A stretch of DNA of 19,530 nt from CAWFKW01 sp964568655 (GTDB taxonomy: Bacteria; Bacteroidota; Ignavibacteria; Tepidaquicellales; OLB5), in the NCBI GenBank assembly GCA_964568655.1, contig CAZMRG010000056.1, positions 1 through 19,530 on the forward strand, in the 5' to 3' direction. Numbering within the stretch: position 1 is the first letter of the stretch; every line of letters starts with the position of its first letter. The notes under the pieces were generated by a model. The model did not search any database and was not told the origin of the DNA. It was given only the letters and a program-made list of their open reading frames with translations. Made by a program: the position numbers and the translations under genes. Positions 13,520 through 19,530 of the stretch are shown piece by piece.

Positions 13520-14283
13520 TTAGTTGTTTTTACTTCCAGTTTATCTTCGGCGTGTTCATCTGTAATTTTCTTCCTGGAGAATATTTTCCTGATCTGGTTA
13601 ATAATTCCTCTTACAATTCCCGTGCTAAGGTAAAATAATGAAAATGCAAACAGGCCCTCGCCTTTAGTAACCGCAATAAGAATTATTACAAGAAAAATTA
13701 TTATAAACTTCACAGGATGTTTTTTGAGTTCGCGTCCTGAAATTTTCGGGGTTGTATCATACTTGAACTTACTTACCATCAGCGCAGGCAGCGCAAGGGC
13801 AAGTATATATGCGAAAGTTATGCTTGTGGGGTAATTAAAATTTTTATTATAGTAAAAAAGGAAGAATGAGGAAACGGCAAGCGCGGCAAGCGGCGCGGGC
13901 ACTCCGCTGAAAAAATTCTTATCGAAACCAACAAGCTGCGTGTTGAATCTTGCTAAACGAAGCGCGGCAAAAATCATAACCAGAGCGGCAATCGCAATCC
14001 CGGCTCCGTCAAGCTGCCAGAAATAAGTTTTGTAAAGCAGGAACGAAGGCGCGGCTCCGAAAGATACTACATCGGCAAGCGAATCAAGCTCAACGCCGAA
14101 TCTTGATGACGTGCCTGTGAAGCGCGCCACAACGCCGTCGAAGGCGTCGAACAGCCCCGCATAAATAATGAACAGCGCGGCCTGTTCTATATTACCTGTC
14201 GATGCGTTTACTATCGAGAGAAATCCACAGAACAGATTCAATACGGTAAACAGACTTGGTATGAATGACATGCGGTTATTCAA
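13516..14283 (-). CDS. pssA: CDP-diacylglycerol--serine O-phosphatidyltransferase
   Basis: A 255-residue membrane enzyme that makes phosphatidylserine from CDP-diacylglycerol and serine. The CDP-alcohol phosphatidyltransferase motif is complete: D46, D49-G50, A53-R54, G63, D67 and D71 in DAFDGVVAR ... FGVELDSLAD. The sequence before it (SFIPSLFTVLNLFCGFLSIV) and the VSFGAAPSFLLYK after it are typical of the PssA type found in Gram-positive and Bacteroidota genomes. There are about six to seven hydrophobic segments and a charged C-terminal tail. The gene starts at the very next base after the psd stop, so the two are one translational unit: the product is passed straight to the decarboxylase. 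Confidence 0.96.
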   Translation of the reverse strand: MNNRMSFIPSLFTVLNLFCGFLSIVNASTGNIEQAALFIIYAGLFDAFDGVVARFTGTSSRFGVELDSLADVVSFGAAPSFLLYKTYFWQLDGAGIAIAALVMIFAALRLARFNTQLVGFDKNFFSGVPAPLAALAVSSFFLFYYNKNFNYPTSITFAYILALALPALMVSKFKYDTTPKISGRELKKHPVKFIIIFLVIILIAVTKGEGLFAFSLFYLSTGIVRGIINQIRKIFSRKKITDEHAEDKLEVKTTN

Positions 14284-14943
14284 TTATACCGTCACCTCCG
14301 CAATTACCGTTTCCCCGCCAGTTACTTTTTGATTCACCGATACTTTTATTTTTGAATTTTCGGGTACTATTACATCAACCCTCGAACCGAATTTTATCAT
14401 TCCGAATTTCTCGCCGATTGTAACACTATCGCCGCTGCGAAGCTCACACACAATTCTGCGCGCAACAAAGCCGGCTACCTGTTTAAATAACACTTTAAAT
14501 CCTGGATTTGATATGCCAATCAAAGTCCTTTCATTCACTTCGGTTGAATTAGGCTCATAAGCGGCAATATATTTGCCGTTTATATGTTGGTAATAATCAA
14601 CCTTCCCCGAAACAGGAATCCTGTTTACGTGAACATTAAAAGGCGACAGAAAAATCCCTACAAGTTTTGCCTTCGATTTCAGAAACTCAGTTTCTTCAAT
14701 CTCTTCGATAAGCATAACCTTCCCGTCGCCGGGAGAAATTACTTCATTATCCTTAAGCCCCTCGGGTAAATGGCGGATAGGGTCGCGGAAAAAATAAAGC
14801 GTAAATGAGATCAGCGCAACCGAAACAATTAGCAGCGCCAGCTTAACAATAGCTATAGGAACAAGTATCGCAATCACATCAATCAGCAATGTGACGGCAA
14901 GAGCTTTCATGACAACGCTGCGCCCGTATATAGTAAGCCTCAA
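14284..14943 (-). CDS. psd: Phosphatidylserine decarboxylase proenzyme
   Basis: A 219-residue short-type phosphatidylserine decarboxylase, which forms phosphatidylethanolamine from phosphatidylserine. A hydrophobic N-terminal stretch (about 13-52) anchors it in the membrane. YFFRDPIRHLP, SPGDGKV (70-76) and PFNVHVNRIPVSG with H105 are conserved. The self-cleavage point is the Gly186-Ser187 pair in GMIKFGSRVDV; the serine becomes the pyruvoyl prosthetic group. The size and motif variant match the decarboxylase-family form used by Bacteroidota and Ignavibacteria rather than the long E. coli form. It sits between purC (12-base gap) and pssA (no gap) on the minus strand. Confidence 0.96.
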   Translation of the reverse strand: MRLTIYGRSVVMKALAVTLLIDVIAILVPIAIVKLALLIVSVALISFTLYFFRDPIRHLPEGLKDNEVISPGDGKVMLIEEIEETEFLKSKAKLVGIFLSPFNVHVNRIPVSGKVDYYQHINGKYIAAYEPNSTEVNERTLIGISNPGFKVLFKQVAGFVARRIVCELRSGDSVTIGEKFGMIKFGSRVDVIVPENSKIKVSVNQKVTGGETVIAEVTV

Positions 14944-14955
14944 TTGTAAACTAAC

Positions 14956-15678
14956 CTACTTGCCGACAATTCTTTGCCTTACTTCGGCGTAAGCTTCGTT
15001 AACGCCGCCGAGGTCAAAGCGGAAACGGTCCTTATCAAGCTTCATATTTGTTTTTGAATCCCACAGCCTGCATGTATCAGGCGTTATCTCATCGCCAAGC
15101 ATTATCTTGCCCTTCGAGTCTTTGCCAAACTCGAGTTTAAAATCAACAAGCTTTAATCCCCTCTTCAGGAAAAATGGTTTCAGCTTTGAATTAATTTTCT
15201 CGGCCATTTCCTTCAGAGTCTTCATTTCTTTTTCGGTCGCGATCTTCATCGCAAGCGCATGAGAATTGTTTATGAGCGGGTCGCCGAGCGCATCGTCTTT
15301 ATAATAAAATTCAACAATCGGGGTTTTCAGGACCTGTCCCTCTTTAAGAATCGTTTTCTTCAGCAGGCTGCCGGCGGCAATATTTCTGACGACAACTTCG
15401 ATTGGAATTATTTTAAGTCTCTTTACAACCATTTCGTTGTCGGAAATCGTCTCAACTAAATGTGTCGGGATGCCAGCCTTTTCAAGAAACTTGAAAATAT
15501 AATCAGTGAGCCTGCAGTTTATAACGCCTTTGTTCAGGATAGAACCTTTCTTAAGCGCGTTAAAGGCGGTTGCATCATCCTTAAATTCCTGAAGCAGAAG
15601 CTGCGGGTAACCTTTTAATGTATAAAGCTTCTTTGCTTTTCCTTCGTAAATCTGTTTAACTCTGATATATTTGTTCAT
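14956..15678 (-). CDS. purC: Phosphoribosylaminoimidazole-succinocarboxamide synthase
   Basis: A 240-residue SAICAR synthetase, the ATP-dependent step that joins CAIR to aspartate in purine synthesis. KQIYEGKAKKLYT forms the glycine-rich ATP loop, QEFKDDATAFNALKKGSILN the next conserved block, VVRNIAAGSLLKK the substrate-binding segment, and LVDFKLEFGKD with GDEITPDTCRLWD the two signature motifs. Length is normal. It is first of the minus-strand set purC-psd-pssA, an unusual but plausible housekeeping grouping. A candidate promoter (TTG, 20 bases, TAATTTTG) stands just upstream with a leader of about 20 bases. Confidence 0.97.
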   Translation of the reverse strand: MNKYIRVKQIYEGKAKKLYTLKGYPQLLLQEFKDDATAFNALKKGSILNKGVINCRLTDYIFKFLEKAGIPTHLVETISDNEMVVKRLKIIPIEVVVRNIAAGSLLKKTILKEGQVLKTPIVEFYYKDDALGDPLINNSHALAMKIATEKEMKTLKEMAEKINSKLKPFFLKRGLKLVDFKLEFGKDSKGKIMLGDEITPDTCRLWDSKTNMKLDKDRFRFDLGGVNEAYAEVRQRIVGK

Positions 15679-15703
15679 ATTATAAATTAGTTAATAATAA
15701 TAT

Positions 15704-15734
15704 CAAAATTACGCAATATGGCATCAAAATACAA
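15704..15734 (-). promoter_or_regulatory. Candidate promoter of the purC operon
   Basis: On the minus strand TTG (15734-15732) is followed by 20 bases and TAATTTTG (15711-15704). The whole arrangement equals that upstream of the GlxA-type regulator (2348-2318). Transcription would start about 20 bases before the purC ATG. Confidence 0.5.
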
Positions 15735-15763
15735 TCAAAATTGAAGATTTAATGCCTTTACTC

Positions 15764-15804
15764 TAACGTAATTAGTGTATTGATTGGATACACTCTTAGC
15801 GTTA
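15764..15804. promoter_or_regulatory. Nested 41-bp interrupted palindrome in the divergent spacer
   Basis: Two inverted repeats share one centre, at 15784. The inner is AGTGTAT (15774-15780) against ATACACT (15788-15794) with a 7-base middle. The outer is TAACG (15764-15768) against CGTTA (15800-15804), set off by 5 bases on each side. There is no T-run after it, so it is not a terminator. It lies between the purC promoter candidate and the start of the exported hydrolase at 15841, so a dimer-binding operator or a leader hairpin is likely. Confidence 0.5.
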
Positions 15805-15840
15805 AATTGAGCCTAATAAAAGTCGATATTTAATACATAA

Positions 15841-17793
15841 ATGAAGAATTTTTACGTTTTCTTAACGCTTCTTATTATTTTTTATTCCTCAGCATTTGCC
15901 CAGAGGAGCCTGCACCCTGATTTTCCTGTGACGCGTGTTGATTTCTTTTTGACGCTGACCGACGGCACAGTTTTGGACTGCACCAAATTTATCCCGACCG
16001 GGACTCCCCCCGCCGGCGGATGGCCATGTGTTGTTGTTACACACGGGTTCGGGCTGGACAAATACTCAGAGCTTGACGATGCGCAAAGCCTTGCACAAGA
16101 CGGTTTTTACAGCATGGTCTACAGCATGCGCGGCCAGGGAATTTCAACCGGGCAATCAAACCTGATAAGTACGCTCGAAATGAACGACCTCATACAAGTT
16201 GTTCAATATGTAAGAGCAGACGCCAATACGAACGATAACAGGATAGCAATTTACGGCGGCTCACAGGGCGGAATACTTCCGTTCATGGCAACCTGCAACG
16301 GGCTGAATGTAAGAACAATTATCAGCGACCTTGCGTCCCCGGAGTTTGCAACAAGCTGGATAGAGAACGGCTGCGTGAAAATGTCATTGTTATGGTCGCT
16401 CAGTTATACTTCAAACATCGTAAGATACAACAGCCAGGTGGGCCAATATAAAAACTGGATTTATTCAAAGAGCCAGGATAAATGGGATAGTCTTGCGCAC
16501 TACATCCCGATTGGCAGAGATTTTCTCGACCAGGTTTCAAACTGCAACGTGCCAATACTTATAGAGAATCCGTGGCAGGATAAATTTTTTAATGTGCTCG
16601 GACAGATCAAAGCGGCGTACATACTCCCTTACAGCAACTACAGAATGTATTTCGGAGCAATGGACGGGCACGGCTCTGATTATAATCAAGGTGAACTTGA
16701 TTATCAAAGCCAGTTGTTAAGCGACTGGTATGATTACTGGCTCTACAACATTCAGAACAACGTGATGAACGATAACAACAAATTCGTTTACGGCTCAAGC
16801 CAGTACCCGACCGGAAACAGGAATTTCTGGACATGGAGCCATGTATCATCGCAAACATGGCCGCCCGCGGGGATACAGCCTGTGAATCTTTACCTGTGGC
16901 CGGGAAATCAGTTATTGCCTGTTCCATATACGGGCTCAACAGCCTCGGTAAGTTTTGTAAATGATGTTATCGATACCAGCGTCACAATGGAGTATCTTGT
17001 TAACACAGAATTCCACGGACCGTTATTTGACGCTAAGTTCGCCAAACATCAGCTTGTATTTGATACGCCTGCGCTTCTTCAGGATTGTAAAATGGCAGGA
17101 AATATTACTGCAGAGCTTTTCTATTCATCAACTGCAAACGTATTCTGCCAGTATAATTTTCAGGTCTGGGACGTTGCAGCGAACGGAAACGCCAAGCTTG
17201 TTACAAGAGCAAATTTCACCGACAGGGATTACTCGGCAAACGACTTAAACGAAAATAATTTTAACGGAGTATCATACTCGCATATTTTTAAACAGGGCGA
17301 CAAGATAAGAGTAGTTGCCACAAATCTAGATAACCAGCCTCTGTATGCCAACGGAACCGGCGGCGATACAGCCGATACTTTTTTAAGAACAAATCCGTTT
17401 GTACTCCCGGTTTTGAACCGCGGTACGAACAGCATTTATATAAACGGTTCGCACCAGTCTTATATTCAGCTTCCGCTTTCGAATTTTGTAATTGGAATCC
17501 GCAATATATCAACGGAAGTACCTGCAAGTTACAAGCTTGAACAAAATTATCCGAATCCGTTTAATCCATCAACTAAGATTAAATTCCAGATACCAAACAG
17601 GAACAGCATTACTCTTTTGAAGATCTACGATATTCTAGGCAGAGAAGTTACAACTTTGGTTAACGAAATTAACCTGCCTGCGGGAACATATGAAGCTGAC
17701 TGGAACGCGTCTAATTATTCATCAGGCATTTATTTCTACCGCCTCATAACGGGTAATTACGTTGAGACGAAGAAAATGATCCTGGTTAAATAG
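15841..17793 (+). CDS. Secreted CocE/S15-type hydrolase with T9SS sorting domain
   Basis: A 650-residue exported hydrolase of the CocE/NonD (X-Pro dipeptidyl-peptidase S15-like) family. Residues 1-20 are a signal peptide with cleavage before QRSL. The alpha/beta-hydrolase part has the nucleophile S141 in YGGSQGG, a likely acid D247 in ENPWQDKFF, and H277 in MDGHGSD. Residues about 330-540 resemble the beta-rich X-Pro C-terminal domain (PF08530), for example AGNITAELFYSS and FKQGDKIRVVATN. Residues about 564-650 are the T9SS type A sorting domain, starting YKLEQNYPNPFNPSTK, which is removed at the outer membrane while the hydrolase is released or anchored. Substrate may be a peptide or an ester. 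A 14-bp tandem repeat covers the stop codon. Confidence 0.93.
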   Translation: MKNFYVFLTLLIIFYSSAFAQRSLHPDFPVTRVDFFLTLTDGTVLDCTKFIPTGTPPAGGWPCVVVTHGFGLDKYSELDDAQSLAQDGFYSMVYSMRGQGISTGQSNLISTLEMNDLIQVVQYVRADANTNDNRIAIYGGSQGGILPFMATCNGLNVRTIISDLASPEFATSWIENGCVKMSLLWSLSYTSNIVRYNSQVGQYKNWIYSKSQDKWDSLAHYIPIGRDFLDQVSNCNVPILIENPWQDKFFNVLGQIKAAYILPYSNYRMYFGAMDGHGSDYNQGELDYQSQLLSDWYDYWLYNIQNNVMNDNNKFVYGSSQYPTGNRNFWTWSHVSSQTWPPAGIQPVNLYLWPGNQLLPVPYTGSTASVSFVNDVIDTSVTMEYLVNTEFHGPLFDAKFAKHQLVFDTPALLQDCKMAGNITAELFYSSTANVFCQYNFQVWDVAANGNAKLVTRANFTDRDYSANDLNENNFNGVSYSHIFKQGDKIRVVATNLDNQPLYANGTGGDTADTFLRTNPFVLPVLNRGTNSIYINGSHQSYIQLPLSNFVIGIRNISTEVPASYKLEQNYPNPFNPSTKIKFQIPNRNSITLLKIYDILGREVTTLVNEINLPAGTYEADWNASNYSSGIYFYRLITGNYVETKKMILVK

Positions 17794-17813
17794 TAAATAT
17801 TAAATAGTAAATA
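17786..17813 (+). repeat. 14-bp tandem duplication across a stop codon
   Basis: TTAAATAGTAAATA occurs at 17786-17799 and again, without gap, at 17800-17813. The first copy contains the TAG stop of the hydrolase (17791-17793), and the second repeats it in the spacer. It is a recent-looking slippage product. Confidence 0.75.
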
Positions 17814-17967
17814 ACAAATGAATTCGAAATAAGAACTTCTAAATACTAAACAATTCAGAATATCGAATAAACAAAAGGAAAAGAAGAATCGAAAACAAAT
17901 AATATCGGAAGTAGAATTGCTCTTTTATAAATCATTTTCTGCTGTTTTTTTAGATATTTAACGTCTT

Positions 17968-17993
17968 TTTCTGCCTTTTGCTTTCTGCCTTTT
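17968..17993 (+). repeat. Pyrimidine-rich direct repeat
   Basis: TTTCTGCCTTTT is present twice with a period of 14 bases; a looser third relative, TTTTCTGCTGTTTT, lies just before (around 17935-17950). Almost all bases on the plus strand are T or C. Confidence 0.6.
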
Positions 17994-18018
17994 CACATTA
18001 TATTTATATAGTTGTTGC

Positions 18019-18042
18019 AAATACTTTAGTTTAAAAGTATTT
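18019..18042. promoter_or_regulatory. Perfect 9-bp inverted repeat before the last gene
   Basis: AAATACTTT (18019-18027) and AAAGTATTT (18034-18042) flank six bases. The repeat ends 19 bases before the ATG at 18062. No T-run follows, so an operator or a leader hairpin is more likely than a terminator. The TACTTTAG inside the left arm also resembles a weak -7 box. Confidence 0.4.
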
Positions 18043-18061
18043 AAATTGTTGTAGCCGCCTT

Positions 18062-19530
18062 ATGAAACATCTCTTCTTTTTAGTCATAGCTCTGCTATAC
18101 ATGTCAATCCCGCTTTCCGCGCAAAGATCAAATAATGACGTTCCTAATCCTGTCCGAAGCGTTTTCATGCAGGGAAATAATATTAATACCGTTTTCAGAA
18201 CAGACGGTATTTTTAATTATGATAAGGTCACTTATACAAGCAGTATTGCCGGATTAATCTGGCCGGTTCAGTCCGCATCGCGTTTGTCTATTGATTACGC
18301 GACGGGATTGTGGATTGCCGCCAAAGTCGGGCCGCAGCACGAATTAAGAAATGCATGCGCTGAATATAATTCCATATTCTCTCCCGGAAATATTCCGGTT
18401 TTAGGACAGGTTCCTCCAACATCAGTCTGCAATGATACTACATGGAGAGGGTATTTAGTTAACCTCAAAGACCCATCGCTCGTATATGGCGGAGTGCGTA
18501 CAAAAACTGCCGGCGGGCATACTTACACTATTCAATATGATTCCTGGGCCATATGGCCGGTAGATAGAGGAGCGCCCTACGTTGAAGTTAACGGCATACC
18601 GGGTTACCAGCCGGGATGGGACGCCGATAGACCGGGTATCGGGAACAGTACAGCGCGGCCCGATGAGTTATGTTTTATGGTTTACATGGATTATACAAAC
18701 TGCACCAACAATATCCACGCTCACGAAATTGCGCTGCCGTGTACTACATTACCAATGGGACTGGAAATTCAACAATTGTCATTCATGTTTAATTGCTACC
18801 CACTGCAGGATATGTATTTCATAAAATGGAAGTTCATTAACAAAAGCAGTTTGGTATGGGATAGTACATATATTACTTTAGCAAATGACCCGGACTTAGG
18901 CGACGCTAGTGATGATGCGGGGGGTTGTGACACAACCAGAGATTTGGCGTTTATTCTTAACTCTGATAATTATGATAATGAATATGGCGCAAATCCACCT
19001 GCCCTGGGAACGAGATTTCTACAGGGTCCTTTAAGATATACCGGCAACCCCAATGATACCGCTATTTTACCTTACGCCAGTTTAATTGGTTACAAAATTG
19101 TTGGCATGACATCATTCGTGCGTATTTTCAATTTGAACAGCCAATGCTTTGGGGACCCGGATAATGCAGTAAGCGCATATAACTTTATGAGAGGCACAAA
19201 CGGATGCGGCGCGCCATATTTTAACTGGTCAACACACCAGTATACAAAATTTATGTACTCAGGCGATGCATGTCACAGAACAGGATGGTTTGATAGCTTA
19301 TCCAGCGAAGAACGATATTATCAAAGCACAGGACCAATAACAATGAATTCAGGCGATACACAAACAATTGTAATGAGTTTTGTTATAGGCAGCGGGTCAA
19401 ATAATTTTCAAAATGTTTGCAATGTGCAAACGTTATCTGATTCCGCAAAAAAATATTATTATAATGATTTTAATGTTTGCTTTCCGATAGGTATTCAGAA
19501 TATTTCATCTGAGGTTCCAAAATCGTTTGC
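18062..19530 (+). CDS. Large secreted T9SS-type protein of unknown function, 3'-truncated
   Basis: An open frame of 489 codons with no stop before the window end, so the gene continues beyond it. Residues 1-20 form a signal peptide (KHLFFLVIALLYMSIPLSA, cleavage before QRSNN). The mature part is rich in aromatic, Asn and Asp residues and has several cysteines, as expected of an extracellular beta-rich protein. An acidic stretch at 276-291, DPDLGDASDDAGGCDT, looks like a calcium-binding-type loop and recurs, to my knowledge, in secreted proteins of Ignavibacteria. The last visible residues, GIQNISSEVPKSF, match the linker GIRNISTEVPASY that precedes the sorting domain in the hydrolase at 15841, so a T9SS type A domain should follow just outside. 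Function is unknown. Start chosen at the only ATG that gives the signal peptide. Confidence 0.85.
   Translation, partial: MKHLFFLVIALLYMSIPLSAQRSNNDVPNPVRSVFMQGNNINTVFRTDGIFNYDKVTYTSSIAGLIWPVQSASRLSIDYATGLWIAAKVGPQHELRNACAEYNSIFSPGNIPVLGQVPPTSVCNDTTWRGYLVNLKDPSLVYGGVRTKTAGGHTYTIQYDSWAIWPVDRGAPYVEVNGIPGYQPGWDADRPGIGNSTARPDELCFMVYMDYTNCTNNIHAHEIALPCTTLPMGLEIQQLSFMFNCYPLQDMYFIKWKFINKSSLVWDSTYITLANDPDLGDASDDAGGCDTTRDLAFILNSDNYDNEYGANPPALGTRFLQGPLRYTGNPNDTAILPYASLIGYKIVGMTSFVRIFNLNSQCFGDPDNAVSAYNFMRGTNGCGAPYFNWSTHQYTKFMYSGDACHRTGWFDSLSSEERYYQSTGPITMNSGDTQTIVMSFVIGSGSNNFQNVCNVQTLSDSAKKYYYNDFNVCFPIGIQNISSEVPKSF

Larger units (their letters stand above)
17794..18061. other. 268-base spacer between two exported-protein genes
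   Basis: A very A/T-rich spacer with no plausible gene. It holds the second copy of the 14-bp duplication. It also holds a pyrimidine-rich tract in which TTTCTGCCTTTT occurs at 17968-17979 and 17982-17993 (again 14 bases apart), and the hairpin at 18019-18042. No GC-rich stem with a T-run follows the hydrolase, so its terminator is not apparent. Confidence 0.6.

Noticed and set aside
16607..17527. Several antisense or shifted frames within the secreted hydrolase
   Set aside because: The hydrolase frame has a signal peptide, triad residues and sorting domain; the others have none.
18582..18824. An 80-codon plus-strand frame near the right end
   Set aside because: It is a shifted frame inside the larger open frame that starts at 18062, which has a signal peptide and stays open to the window end.
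1..19530. tRNA, rRNA, CRISPR array, IS element or phage genes
   Set aside because: I saw no regularly spaced repeats, transposase or integrase motifs, or RNA gene signatures on either strand; small RNAs cannot be excluded by eye.

Overview
The window looks like chromosomal DNA of moderate to low GC from the Bacteroidota/Ignavibacteria side of the tree. The strongest evidence is the C-terminal type IX secretion (T9SS) sorting domain of the gene at 15841-17793, with its NYPNPFNPSTKI core, which is a style typical of Ignavibacteria-like genomes. A second exported gene, running off the right edge, carries the same linker. Several starts lack a Shine-Dalgarno sequence, and TAnnTTTG-type -7 boxes precede several genes, which fits the same group. 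No rRNA, tRNA, IS element, CRISPR array or classical defence system is visible.

Left part, 1-5935: a run of small one-domain genes. It starts with a truncated SRPBCC/AHSA1 protein closed by an intrinsic terminator, followed by DoxX and SnoaL-like proteins. A GlxA-type AraC regulator on the minus strand is divergent from a plus-strand series: DoxX-like protein, two VOC proteins, a RibD/DHFR-fold reductase, a DinB-fold protein, a third VOC protein and a TfoX N-domain-like protein. A second terminator ends this series. The 218-bp space between the regulator and the series holds back-to-back promoter candidates and three similar 9-bp half-sites, so the GlxA-type protein probably controls this small-molecule or stress cluster.

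Middle part, 6061-11103: nine further plus-strand genes, mostly tightly spaced. They are a GNAT acetyltransferase, a small GIY-YIG protein, an ICMT-like membrane methyltransferase, a Nudix hydrolase, a DUF3788 protein, a four-helix membrane protein, an exported metallo-beta-lactamase-fold protein with a degenerate metal site, and another SRPBCC protein. They form a co-directional accessory set rather than one recognisable pathway.

Right part, 11131-19530: housekeeping genes, then secreted proteins. pyrD (minus) is divergent from a cysteine desulfurase (plus). A minus-strand set purC-psd-pssA joins a purine step to the two steps that make phosphatidylethanolamine from CDP-diacylglycerol and serine. 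After a divergent spacer with a nested 41-bp palindrome come a T9SS-exported CocE/S15-type hydrolase and a large cysteine- and aspartate-bearing secreted protein of unknown function, cut off by the window end.

Nothing here is a clear new multi-gene system. The best leads are the GlxA-type operator and its VOC/DoxX/DinB cluster, the exported beta-lactamase-fold protein that has lost half its metal site, and the unknown secreted protein at the right edge.
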